This document shows, one piece after another, positions 9,826 to 17,650 of a stretch of DNA of 25,987 nt. Source of the stretch: an uncultured Kiritimatiellota bacterium (GTDB lineage Bacteria; Verrucomicrobiota; Kiritimatiellia; RFP12; UBA1067). The position numbers and the translations under genes were made by a program. Below the pieces are notes generated by a model that was not told where the DNA came from, did no database searches, and was given only the letters and a program-made list of their open reading frames with translations. Where the stretch lies: the NCBI GenBank assembly GCA_934643865.1, contig CAKUCX010000046.1, positions 1 to 25,987 on the forward strand, written 5' to 3'. How positions within the stretch are numbered: position 1 is the first letter of the stretch; each line of letters begins with the position of its first letter.

Positions 9826-11286
9826 ATGGCAAAGCAGGTCACAGTTTTTGGCGTCGAGGGCGGCACGCTGCGAGGCGTACGCCTCGACGCGGCGGGCGAG
9901 GACTTTGCGCGCGCGTCCGCGGAGGCCTGGCCGCTTGCCGCGCCCGCGCCGCCGGACGACGCGGCCGGGGACGCAGCCCTCGACGCGGACGCGCCGCCGC
10001 CGTCGGACGCGGCCGTCGTGGAGGAGGACCGTCCGCTCGCGCGCGCGCTGCGCGCGGCGGCGGCGGCGTTCGGCACGCGCGAGGTCGTCCTCTCCCTGCC
10101 GCTCGCGAAGATGCTCGTCAGGGTGGTGCGCCTCCCCGTGGAGGCGCGCGAGGACTTGCTTGGCGCCGCGCAGCTGGAGCTGGACGGCATTTCGCCCTTT
10201 CCCGACGAGGCGCTCACGCCGGGCGTGGAGGTGGTGGCCGAGACGGACAAGGAACTCGTCGCCCTCGTCGCCGCGCTGCCCGAGGCGGCGTCCGCCGAGG
10301 TGGGCGCCGCGCTCGCGGCCGCGAAGGTCCACGTGCTGCGGACGGACGCGACGGCGCTGGGGTGGCTGCGCGGCCTGTGGCCGCAGATCTGCGCGCGCGC
10401 GGACGCCGCGCGGCGGATCGTCCTCCTGGACCTCGACGGCGGCTGGGACCTCGTCGTCCTGGACAACGGCGCGCCCACGTTCCTGCGCGGCATCGGCGCC
10501 GTCGCCGGCCCCGCCGAGCTCGGGCGCGAGGTCATGCTCAGCCTGCTCGCGCTCGACGGCGGGCGCGGGGACGAGGTGGTCGTCTGCGCGCGCCGCGCGC
10601 CGGACGCGGCGCTTCTGGAGCGGCTCGCCGACTTCGGCCCCGTGCGCACCGTCCTCGTCGAGGACGACTTCGCGGGGGTGGAGGGCACGGCCCGGCGCGC
10701 CGTGGAGGGCGCGGCCCTCGACGTCACGCCCGCCGCGTGGGTGGAGGCGCGCACGGAGAACCGCTTCCGCCGCCGGCTCTTCACGGGGCTCGCCGTCGCG
10801 GGCGGCGTGTGGCTCGCGCTGATGGGCGTCCTCTTCGGCGTGGACACGGCCTACGACCTGCTGGCGGGCCGGCAGAAGGCCCTCCAGCGCGAGCGGCGGC
10901 ACGCGGCCGCCTTCCGGGAGGTCGCCGACATGACGAACCGCGTCGCGCTCATCGAGCGCTACGCCGACCACGCGCACGGCGCGCTGGAGGTCCTCAAGAC
11001 CGTCTCCGACTGCCTGCCCGCCTCGGAGGAGATGGCCTTCCGCACGTTCCAGTACCGCCGCGGCGAGAGCGTGCGCGTGAACGGCAGCGCGCCGGAGCGC
11101 GAGGATCTGCGCTCGTTCACGGAGCGGCTGGAGGCGGCGACGTTCGACGACGGCGAGGAGACGCTCGTCTTCGCGAAGGTCCAGCAGTCCGGCGGCGAGA
11201 CGCAGACGAAGAAGGGCGTGCGCTTCGCGATCGAGTGCTTCTTCCACGGCGAGGACGAGGATGCGGACGGAAGGAGGGGGCGATGA
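9826..11286 (+). CDS. GspL/PilM-like inner-membrane assembly protein
   Basis: This 486-residue protein has an N-terminal actin-like fold of the PilM/GspL type (about residues 1-300, with the strand L-L-D-L-D-G-G-W-D-L-V-V typical of such folds), a single membrane segment near residues 317-337, and a C-terminal ferredoxin-like periplasmic domain with a preceding coiled stretch. This order matches GspL of type II secretion or a PilM-PilN fusion of type IV pili. It would link a cytoplasmic ATPase to the periplasmic part of the machine. An Ala/Pro/Asp-rich insertion lies at about residues 37-66. The ATG at 9826 begins right at the first strand and directly follows a promoter. Its stop overlaps the next start, and the next two genes encode the expected partners. 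Confidence 0.75.
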   Translation: MAKQVTVFGVEGGTLRGVRLDAAGEDFARASAEAWPLAAPAPPDDAAGDAALDADAPPPSDAAVVEEDRPLARALRAAAAAFGTREVVLSLPLAKMLVRVVRLPVEAREDLLGAAQLELDGISPFPDEALTPGVEVVAETDKELVALVAALPEAASAEVGAALAAAKVHVLRTDATALGWLRGLWPQICARADAARRIVLLDLDGGWDLVVLDNGAPTFLRGIGAVAGPAELGREVMLSLLALDGGRGDEVVVCARRAPDAALLERLADFGPVRTVLVEDDFAGVEGTARRAVEGAALDVTPAAWVEARTENRFRRRLFTGLAVAGGVWLALMGVLFGVDTAYDLLAGRQKALQRERRHAAAFREVADMTNRVALIERYADHAHGALEVLKTVSDCLPASEEMAFRTFQYRRGESVRVNGSAPEREDLRSFTERLEAATFDDGEETLVFAKVQQSGGETQTKKGVRFAIECFFHGEDEDADGRRGR

Positions 11287-11819
11287 CGGCGATGTCCCGG
11301 CGCGACCGCGCCGTCCTGGCGGTTCTTGGCATGGTCGTCCTCTACGGCCTCGCCGCGCTTCTCTTCTTCACGGGGCGCGAGGCGGCGTGGGCGAAGGCCC
11401 GCAAGGCATACGAGCGCGAGGCGAAGGCGTATGCCCGCCAGCGCGCGCTCATCGGCGCGCGGGCCGCGTGGGCGCGCCGCGCCGAGGAGGTGCGCGTGAA
11501 GATGCCGACGGCGGGGGAGGACGAGTCCACGCAGACGCGCTGGCAGCGCATCCTCGAACGCATCGCGGCCGAACACAGCGTGAGCATCCTCGGCGAGCAG
11601 CCGAAGGAGGAGGAGGAGCACGGCGGCGTGTGGGAGATGCCCATCGAGGTCAAGTACGAGGCGTCCCTCCAGCGCCTCGTCGAGTTCCTCTACGCGCTTG
11701 AACACGCCGAGGACGCCATGTTCGACGTCCGCGACATCGACATCTCCTCAAAGAACACCGGCTATCTCTCGGGGAAGCTCACGCTGACCTGCGCCTACAT
11801 GAAAGGATCTTCGAAATGA
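11283..11819 (+). CDS. GspM/PilO-like inner-membrane protein
   Basis: This 178-residue bitopic protein has a short cytoplasmic N-terminus, one membrane segment (about residues 10-30), a charged coiled region (about 33-75) and a periplasmic alpha/beta domain ending in a strand-rich segment around S-G-K-L-T-L-T-C. This is the pattern of GspM and PilO, which pair with GspL/PilN. The start overlaps the upstream stop by four bases and is preceded by a strong AAGGAGG at about 11271-11277. Its stop overlaps the secretin start. Sequence conservation in this family is low, so the call rests on topology, length and position between the GspL-like and secretin genes. Confidence 0.65.
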   Translation: MTAMSRRDRAVLAVLGMVVLYGLAALLFFTGREAAWAKARKAYEREAKAYARQRALIGARAAWARRAEEVRVKMPTAGEDESTQTRWQRILERIAAEHSVSILGEQPKEEEEHGGVWEMPIEVKYEASLQRLVEFLYALEHAEDAMFDVRDIDISSKNTGYLSGKLTLTCAYMKGSSK

Positions 11820-14674
11820 CCAGAATCGCCTTCAAGCGGGCGCTCGTCGTCCTCGCCCTGTGCGCGGCGGGCGCGCTCTGCGCCCAGGGGCTGGGCGGCC
11901 GCCGCCCCGGCACGCTCGGCACGCGGCCCGGCCTTCTCGGACGCAGCCTTGTGAAGCGCGGCGCGCAGCAGGCGGCGTCCGCCGCCGAGTCGGGCGCGGA
12001 GGCCGAGAAGCTCATCAAGGAGATCCCCAAGGGGACGAACGGCGTGCCGACGCGCCTCGCCTTCGACCAGGCGTCGCCGGAGGTCCTCCTCTACGCCTAC
12101 GCGGACGTCGCCGGAAAGATCCTCCTCCCCTCGCCGAACCTCCCGAAGACGCAGATCACGCTCAAGACGTTCGAGGACCGCACGCTCACGAAGGAGGAGT
12201 ACCTCCAGGCGATCGAGGTCACGCTCACGATGCACGGCGTCGTGATCGAGCCCTTCGACAAGATCTTCCTGCGGGCCTTCGAGCGCAAGAGCGTGCGCAC
12301 GCAGGGCATCCGCACGTCGATGGAGATGCCCGCCACGAACGCCGTCCCCGAGAAGGGCCGCGTCATCAGCCAGCTCATCCGCCTGCGGCACATCACGGCA
12401 GAGGAGGCGCAGAAGGCGCTGGAGGGCTTCAAGGATCCGAACGGACTCTTCCAGGTCTTCGAGCGCAACAACACGATCCTCGTCACCGACACGCAGGAGA
12501 ACATCAACCGGATGCTGGAGGTCGTGCGCGAGCTCGACGTCGCGAACCCCGTCCTCGAAGACGTCTTCGTGCGCCAGATCCAGTACGCCGTCGCGACGGA
12601 GATCAAGACGGCCCTTGAGACGATCGTCACCGAGTCGCAGAAGGAGGGCCAGCAGGCGGCGTCGGGCCCGAAGGCGAGCGGCGCGCCCGGCTTCGCCTCC
12701 TCGCGCCCCGCCGCGCCCCAGCCGGGCCGCCTCCTGAACCTCCACAACCGCCCGGGCCTCAACAAGCCCGAGCCCCCCACGCCGAACGCGACGATGATGG
12801 CGCAGGTCTCCGACGCCGACCGGGGCATGATCCGCGGAAAGGTGCTGATTCTCGCCGACGACCGCTCGAACAAGCTCATCGTCATCACGGCGAAGACGAA
12901 CATGGACTTCTTCGACAAGGTCATCGAGACGCTCGACGTGGAGACGACGCCCGAGGTGAACGTGGAGGTCATCCGCCTCAAGTACGCCGAGTCCGAGGAC
13001 GTCGCCTCGATGCTGAACGACCTCATCGGGAACAGCTCGTCCTCCTCGCAGGCGAAGAACAACCCGAACGCGAACGCCGCGCGGAACGGCACGGCGAACC
13101 GCAACCTCACGCAGACGCGCGCGGGCGGCGCGACGCGCCCGCAGACGACGAATCCGACCTTCTCGAAGACGGCCGCCTCCACGCTCGGCGAGCTCAACAA
13201 GGACAACATCAAGATCCTCGCCGACAAGCGCATCAACGGCGTCATCGTGATGGCCCGCAAGGCCGACATGAAGGCCGTCAAGGAGGTCATCGAGGACATG
13301 GACGTGAAGCTCTCGCAGGTGCTGATCGAGACGGTCATCGTGCAGGTCGAGCTTGGCGACGACCTCCAGACCGGCATCGACTGGGTGCAGCGCGGGCGGC
13401 AGAAGGTGACGACGCGCGAGCGCATGACGGATGCGTCGGGGAACGCGCTCTTCTGGGCGCTGGACGACGACGGCAAGCCGACGTCTTCGACGACGACGAC
13501 GGACACGGGCTTCGCGGCCTTCCATTCCGTCTCCCGGATGATGCGCGACGGCTTCTACAACAACGGGCACTACATGCTCGGCGGCGGCGGCGGGTCGGGG
13601 ACTTCGGCGCTCGGAAGCCTCGTCGGCGCGGCGGTGGCGGCGGGGACGAACGGAACGGTCGCGACGGCGGCGAACCCGATCGGCGGCGGGCTCAACTACT
13701 TCCTCAAGAGCGACAAGCTCAACATCGCCGCCATCATCCAGGCGTCGAAGGGCGACAGCCGCACGAAGGTCCTTGCCTCGCCGATCCTTATGACGGTGGA
13801 CAACAAGGAGGCGTCCATCGAGGCGACGGACATGATCTACCTCTTCAGCGGCTACCAGTACTCCGGCTCGGCCAACTACGGCAGCCAGGTGCGCAACTAC
13901 GAGAAGCGCGACATCGGCCTCACGGTGAAGGTGACGCCGAAGATCAACCCGAACGGGACGGTCATGCTGACGGTGGAGCAGAAGTTCGAGACGAAGGGCG
14001 CAGACCAGAACGTGCCGAACGAGTCGGGCGGCACCGACCCCTATGCGACCGTCACGACGCGCAAGATCGCGAGCGACGTCTCCGTCGAGAACCGCCAGAC
14101 GGTCGTGATGGGCGGGCTCACGAAGAAGACGAACACCGAGAGCGAAAGCGGCATCCCGATCCTGAAGGACATCCCCTGGATCGGCAAGTGGCTCTTCGGT
14201 CAGGTGAGCCAGGAGGAAAGACGTTCGGAACTGCTCGTCTTCATGACGCCCTACGTCCTCGACGACGCCGAGGCCGCGCAGGCGGAGGCTCTGCGCCGCA
14301 AGAAGGCCCTGAGCGACGCGCGCCCGTGGGAGGACAACGGCTGGTCGACGTCGCCCCTCGCCGATCCCGTCTCGAAGAAGGAGCAGCTGCGTCGCCTGAA
14401 CGACGAGTGGCGGAGGCAGGACGAGGAGCGCCGGAACCAGAAGGCGATCGAGGAGGCGCGCGAGAAGCGCGCGAAGAAGCTCGCCGAGATGGACGCGGCG
14501 GAGCGCCGCGCCTGGGCCGAGAAGCACGAGAAGGAGATCCTGGAGGAGAAGGCGCGCTTCGAGGGCGAGCAGAAGGATCTGCGCGAAATCATCGACGCCA
14601 TCCGCGAAAAGCACGGCGAAGGCGTCAAAGCCGATCTGGAGGCCCGGGAAAAGCCCCAGAACCTCCAAAATTAG
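11816..14674 (+). CDS. gspD: Secretin, GspD/PilQ-type outer-membrane channel
   Basis: This 952-residue protein has a signal peptide (about residues 1-23, ending A-L-C-A-Q), periplasmic N domains including a run of ring-building modules (about 75-480), and the secretin core (about 495-810) with V-L-I-E-T-V-I-V-Q-V-E-L and V-V-M-G-G-L near the end, followed by G-I-P-I-L-K-D-I-P-W-I-G, a hallmark of the family. It would form the outer-membrane pore of a type II secretion or type IV pilus machine. A Gly-rich stretch (Y-M-L-G-G-G-G-G-S-G) falls in the gate region. Unusually, about 140 charged residues rich in Glu, Lys and Arg follow the core (811-952), predicted to form a coiled coil. An Asn-rich linker lies near residues 405-440. 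No GspE, GspF or pseudopilin gene is in the window. Confidence 0.9.
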   Translation: MTRIAFKRALVVLALCAAGALCAQGLGGRRPGTLGTRPGLLGRSLVKRGAQQAASAAESGAEAEKLIKEIPKGTNGVPTRLAFDQASPEVLLYAYADVAGKILLPSPNLPKTQITLKTFEDRTLTKEEYLQAIEVTLTMHGVVIEPFDKIFLRAFERKSVRTQGIRTSMEMPATNAVPEKGRVISQLIRLRHITAEEAQKALEGFKDPNGLFQVFERNNTILVTDTQENINRMLEVVRELDVANPVLEDVFVRQIQYAVATEIKTALETIVTESQKEGQQAASGPKASGAPGFASSRPAAPQPGRLLNLHNRPGLNKPEPPTPNATMMAQVSDADRGMIRGKVLILADDRSNKLIVITAKTNMDFFDKVIETLDVETTPEVNVEVIRLKYAESEDVASMLNDLIGNSSSSSQAKNNPNANAARNGTANRNLTQTRAGGATRPQTTNPTFSKTAASTLGELNKDNIKILADKRINGVIVMARKADMKAVKEVIEDMDVKLSQVLIETVIVQVELGDDLQTGIDWVQRGRQKVTTRERMTDASGNALFWALDDDGKPTSSTTTTDTGFAAFHSVSRMMRDGFYNNGHYMLGGGGGSGTSALGSLVGAAVAAGTNGTVATAANPIGGGLNYFLKSDKLNIAAIIQASKGDSRTKVLASPILMTVDNKEASIEATDMIYLFSGYQYSGSANYGSQVRNYEKRDIGLTVKVTPKINPNGTVMLTVEQKFETKGADQNVPNESGGTDPYATVTTRKIASDVSVENRQTVVMGGLTKKTNTESESGIPILKDIPWIGKWLFGQVSQEERRSELLVFMTPYVLDDAEAAQAEALRRKKALSDARPWEDNGWSTSPLADPVSKKEQLRRLNDEWRRQDEERRNQKAIEEAREKRAKKLAEMDAAERRAWAEKHEKEILEEKARFEGEQKDLREIIDAIREKHGEGVKADLEAREKPQNLQN

Positions 14675-14695
14675 GTCAGACCTAATTCTGGAGGT
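14661..14695. promoter_or_regulatory. 35-bp near-perfect palindrome between gspD and mlaE
   Basis: Two nested inverted repeats share one centre at 14678: AATTAGGTC/GACCTAATT (14669-14677 and 14679-14687) and ACCTCCA/TGGAGGT (14661-14667 and 14689-14695), separated only by an A/C mismatch. It covers the gspD stop codon and the GGAGG ribosome site of mlaE. No T-run follows. It could be an operator, an RNA hairpin that hides the mlaE ribosome site, or an interspersed palindromic element. Confidence 0.75.
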
Positions 14696-14705
14696 CAATT
14701 GTGCC

Positions 14706-15803
14706 GTGTCCGTCTACGGAACGCAGATGCAGCAGATCGTCCTCAAATCCGCCGACGCCGACGCCATCGCCCGCTCCTGGGGGATGGTCGGGCGCGTGGC
14801 GCGTTTGGGGACGGGGGAGGAGGCCGTCCTCGACGTCTCGGCCCTGACGGGGACGAGCGCGGCGCTGGAGGCGTTCGTCCTTGCGCTCAACCGCCGTGCG
14901 GCGGCGCGGGGCGTCACGTTGAAGGCCGTCGATCCGCAGGGGCTCCTGGCCCACCTCCTCGACCGCTACGACGTGGCGTCCTACGATCTTGCCGCGCCGC
15001 GCCGCCGCGCGCCGTCCCTCTTCGATTCCGTGGGGCGCGCCGCGTGCGGGACGGCCGCCGCCGTGCAGGGGCATCTCGCCTGTCTCGGCGAAACGGCCGT
15101 GACGGCACTCGGGATGCTCGTCCATCCGCGCCGCTTCCGTCTGCGCGACGCGCTCTGGGCCTTCCAGCGCGCGGGGTTCGACGGCCTCCCGATCACGCTT
15201 TTGATCGGGTTCCTCCTCGGGCTCATCCTCGCCTTCGAGTCGGCGGCGTCGCTCAGGATGTTCGGCGTGGAGGTCTACGTGGCGGACCTCATCGCGATCG
15301 GGCTTTTCCGCGAGCTGGGTCCGCTCATCACGGCGATCATCCTCGCGGGGCGTTCCGGGAGCGCGTTCGCCGCCGAGATCGGCACGATGAAGGTGGACGA
15401 GGAGCTGGACGCCCTCACGACGTTCGGCCTTCCGCCCGTCCGGTTCCTCGTCCTGCCGCGCGTCGCCGCCGCCGCGTGCGCGATGCCCCTTTTGACGATC
15501 TTCGCCGAACTCGCGGGTCTCGTGGGCGGCCTGATCGTGCTGCTCCTGATGGGTGTGCCGCCCGTCGTCTACTGGAGCCACGTCGTCGCGTCCTCCACGT
15601 GCCTCGGCATTTCGATCGGCCTTGCGAAGTCGGTCCTCTTCGGCCTCCTCGTGGGCCTCATCGGCTGCGCGTGCGGCCTCCGCACGCGCAACACGGCCGA
15701 CGGCGTGGGCGCCGCCGCCACGAGCGCCGTCGTCGGGGGCATCGTCGCCATCGCCGTCTCCGACGGCCTCCTCGCCGTCGTCTGCTACGTCCTCGGGATC
15801 TAG
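14706..15803 (+). CDS. mlaE: MlaE-family lipid ABC permease fused to an N-terminal STAS-like domain
   Basis: This 365-residue protein has an N-terminal domain of about 95 residues that resembles a STAS (MlaB-like) domain, with V-L-D-V-S-A-L in a strand position, and then a MlaE/YrbE permease with several membrane segments. The permease part has the typical L-F-R-E-L-G-P-L-I-T-A-I-I-L-A-G-R-S-G-S-A-F motif and the E-I-G-T-M-K-V-D-E-E-L-D-A-L cytoplasmic helix. It should form the membrane channel of a transporter moving phospholipid between the two membranes. The GTG at 14706 is chosen for its GGAGG site at 14690-14694. The matching ATPase lies 400 bases downstream after a block of repeats. Confidence 0.85.
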   Translation: MSVYGTQMQQIVLKSADADAIARSWGMVGRVARLGTGEEAVLDVSALTGTSAALEAFVLALNRRAAARGVTLKAVDPQGLLAHLLDRYDVASYDLAAPRRRAPSLFDSVGRAACGTAAAVQGHLACLGETAVTALGMLVHPRRFRLRDALWAFQRAGFDGLPITLLIGFLLGLILAFESAASLRMFGVEVYVADLIAIGLFRELGPLITAIILAGRSGSAFAAEIGTMKVDEELDALTTFGLPPVRFLVLPRVAAAACAMPLLTIFAELAGLVGGLIVLLLMGVPPVVYWSHVVASSTCLGISIGLAKSVLFGLLVGLIGCACGLRTRNTADGVGAAATSAVVGGIVAIAVSDGLLAVVCYVLGI

Positions 15804-15817
15804 TCTTTTATTAAGTC

Positions 15818-15846
15818 GCCCCTTCGGGGCTTTAAGTGGTTAAGTG
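15818..15846 (+). repeat. UUC-loop hairpin plus TTTAAGTGGTTAAGT tail
   Basis: GCCCC (15818-15822) pairs with GGGGC (15826-15830) around TTC, followed by TTTAAGTGGTTAAGTG. It may terminate the mlaE transcript. Three related hairpin-tail units lie after mlaF in the same orientation, and reverse-oriented versions make up the array at 15963-16192. Confidence 0.6.
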
Positions 15847-15873
15847 ATTGAGTGAAGGTGCGGAGGAGAGAAT

Positions 15874-16020
15874 TTGAAGGTGTTGTTCGATCAGGAAAAC
15901 GAAAAGATTGCCGCTCGTTATGGACGATTGCCCATTATGACACGTTGGACAAAACTTAACCACTTAAAAGCGAAGCGGCTTGATCGTTCATGTCACAAAC
16001 TTAACTACTTAACCACTTAA
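15874..16020 (+). CDS. Possible small protein of 48 residues with TTG start
   Basis: A TTG at 15874 follows GGAGGAGAG (15862-15870), one of the better ribosome sites in the window. The frame encodes a 48-residue peptide starting (M)KVLFDQENEKIAARYGRLP and stopping at 16018-16020. The first 30 codons are less GC-rich than the surrounding genes and precede the tandem repeats, but the last 20 or so codons lie inside the first 53-bp repeat, so the original C-terminus may have been replaced by repeat invasion. I recognise no family. It may be a broken remnant or chance. Confidence 0.25.
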   Translation: MKVLFDQENEKIAARYGRLPIMTRWTKLNHLKAKRLDRSCHKLNYLTT

Positions 16021-16192
16021 AAGCGAAGCGGCTTGATCGTTCATGTCACAAACTTAACTACTTAACTACTTAAAAGCGAAGCGGCTTGATTATTCATATC
16101 ACAAACTTAACTACTTAACTACTTAAAAGCGAAGCGGCTTGATCGTTCGTATCACAAACTTAACTACTTAACTACTTAAAAGCGAAGCGACT
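15963..16192. repeat. 53-bp tandem repeat array between mlaE and mlaF
   Basis: Four full units begin at 15963, 16016, 16069 and 16122, each exactly 53 bases apart, with a partial fifth at 16175. Each unit starts CTTAAAAGCGAAGCGGCTTG and ends with CTTAACTACTTAAC-type sequence; units differ by only a few bases. The period is not a multiple of three, so it is not coding. Read on the minus strand, each unit gives the same UUC-loop hairpin and TTTAAGTGGTTAAGT tail seen at 15818-15846. The array ends 14 bases before the mlaF start. Confidence 0.9.
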
Positions 16193-16206
16193 TAATCTTT
16201 TCTCAT

Positions 16207-16947
16207 ATGAGTGTCCAAGACGTTGCCATCGAAGTGTCCCACCTGACCGCCGGGTATCCCGGCGTGCGGGTGCTGGAGGACGTGAGCTTTTCCGTGAAGC
16301 GGGGCGAGATCTTCGCGCTTCTGGGCGGTTCGGGGTGCGGCAAGTCGACGATCATGAAGCACCTGATCGGGCTTGTGCCCGCACGGGGCGGCACGATCAC
16401 GGTGGACGGTCTCACGCTCGACGCGGCGAACCGCGACCGCCTCTTCCGCCGCGTCGGCGTCATGTACCAGAGCGGCGCGCTCTTTGGCTCGATGAGCGTC
16501 TTGGAGAACGTGATGCTGCCGCTGGAGGAGTTCACGCGCCTGCCGGCGGCGGCGCGCCGTCTCGTCGCGCTCATGCAGCTCGACCTCGTGGGACTGAAGG
16601 ACGCGGCGGAGAAGATGCCGGCGGACCTCTCCGGCGGCATGAAGAAGCGCGCCGCCATCGCGCGCGCGATGGTGCTGGAGCCCTCGATCCTCTTTCTGGA
16701 CGAACCGAGCGCGGGTCTCGACCCCGTGACCTCCAACGCGCTCGACGAGCTGATCCTGCGCCTCCGCGAGACGCGCGGCGTCACGTTCGTCGTCGTCACC
16801 CACGAGCTTGCGAGCATCTTCAAGATCGTCGACCGCTGTGCGATGTTCGACCGCGCCCGCCACGCGATGGTCGCGCTGGGGACGCCCGCCGAGCTGCGCG
16901 ACGCCTCCACCGACCCCTTCGTGCGCCAGTTCTTCAACCGGGGATGA
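16207..16947 (+). CDS. mlaF: MlaF-family lipid transporter ATP-binding protein
   Basis: This 246-residue ABC ATPase has Walker A G-G-S-G-C-G-K-S-T (40-48), a Q-loop in V-M-Y-Q-S-G-A-L-F, the signature L-S-G-G-M-K-K-R (141-148), Walker B I-L-F-L-D-E-P (Asp165, Glu166) and the H-loop histidine in V-V-T-H-E. The Q-S-G-A-L-F and L-S-G-G-M motifs are characteristic of the MlaF/Ttg2A branch that powers phospholipid movement with MlaE. It should work with the MlaE-type permease upstream. No MlaD (MCE-domain) gene follows, as it often would; the downstream region is repeats. No Shine-Dalgarno is visible before the ATG, and the start abuts the repeat array, so its expression signals may lie inside the repeats. 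Confidence 0.87.
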   Translation: MSVQDVAIEVSHLTAGYPGVRVLEDVSFSVKRGEIFALLGGSGCGKSTIMKHLIGLVPARGGTITVDGLTLDAANRDRLFRRVGVMYQSGALFGSMSVLENVMLPLEEFTRLPAAARRLVALMQLDLVGLKDAAEKMPADLSGGMKKRAAIARAMVLEPSILFLDEPSAGLDPVTSNALDELILRLRETRGVTFVVVTHELASIFKIVDRCAMFDRARHAMVALGTPAELRDASTDPFVRQFFNRG

Positions 16948-16950
16948 AAG

Positions 16951-17021
16951 CGCCGCTTCGCGGCGTTAAGTCGGCCTTCGGCCTTTAAGTGGTTAAATCG
17001 TCGCTTCGCGGCTTTAAGTGG
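16951..17021 (+). repeat. Three UUC-loop hairpins with TTAAG tails after mlaF
   Basis: Three hairpins follow the mlaF stop: CGCCG/CGGCG (16951-16965), GGCC/GGCC (16973-16983) and GTCGC/GCGGC (17000-17012). Each is followed by a TTAAG-type tail, and the last two by TTTAAGTGG. They match the unit after mlaE and the reversed units of the 53-bp array. The first could serve as the mlaF terminator. Confidence 0.6.
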
Positions 17022-17212
17022 CGCGTTGCGATCTTTGACCGTGCGGGGGCGATACGGGAGGGCCGCGCTCGACCATCCGGCGGACCGGCGCGGGACGCAG
17101 TGGGGGCGGCCCAAGCCTCCGGCCGGTCAACACGGAGCGCGCGGAGAGACGAAGGCACGGAAGATTTTAAAAACGGGGCTGCACGCATCTCTGCACCGTT
17201 CCACCTGATTTT
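17022..17212. other. Non-coding stretch, no gene recognised
   Basis: This part of the 1.4-kb intergenic region holds no convincing reading frame, RNA gene or ribosome site. It is GC-rich up to about 17160 and then turns AT-richer just before the 102-bp array. Confidence 0.5.
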
Positions 17213-17650
17213 ATTGCGGCCGAACGTATCACGCCGCGCGCCGCGACGGCTTTCAGGCAAGATACGGCTTTCAAACGAGATTATTACGCACTGAAATCTC
17301 ATTGCGTCCCGTCTTGCCCTGCCGAAACCGTCACGCCGCGCGCCGCGACGGCTTTCAGGCAAGATGCGGCTTTCAAGCGAGATTATTACGCAGTGAAATC
17401 TCATTGCGTCCCGTCTTGCCCTGCCGAAACCGTCACGCCGCGCGCCGCGACGGCTTTCAGGCAAGATGCGGCTTTCAAGCGAGATTATTACGCAGTGAAA
17501 TCTCATTGCGTCCCGTCTTGCCCTGCCGAAACCGTCACGCCGCGCGCCGCGACGGCTTTCAGGCGAGACGGTTTTCAGGCGAGATTATTACGCAGTGAAA
17601 TCTCATTGCGTCCCGATCATTGCGTCCCGGCTTGCCTGCCGAACCCGCAA
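17213..17650. repeat. 102-bp tandem repeat array
   Basis: Units begin with ATTGCG at 17213 (88 bases, variant), 17301 (102), 17403 (102), 17505 (100, variant) and 17605 (partial). The two middle units appear identical. Each unit contains an imperfect 24-base palindrome beginning CCGTCACGCC and ending GCGACGG, and a GAGATT...AATCTC inverted repeat spanning a 12-base loop. There are no unique spacers, so it is not a CRISPR array. Because 102 is divisible by three, several frames stay open through it on both strands; none has a credible start. Confidence 0.85.

Noticed and set aside
15963..16192. Plasmid-style iteron origin of replication
   Set aside because: Direct repeats of 53 bp near a transporter gene, without a rep gene, DnaA boxes or a clear AT-rich unwinding region, are not enough to support an origin.
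17213..17650. CRISPR array
   Set aside because: The units are about 100 bases long and repeat without unique spacers, and no cas gene is present.
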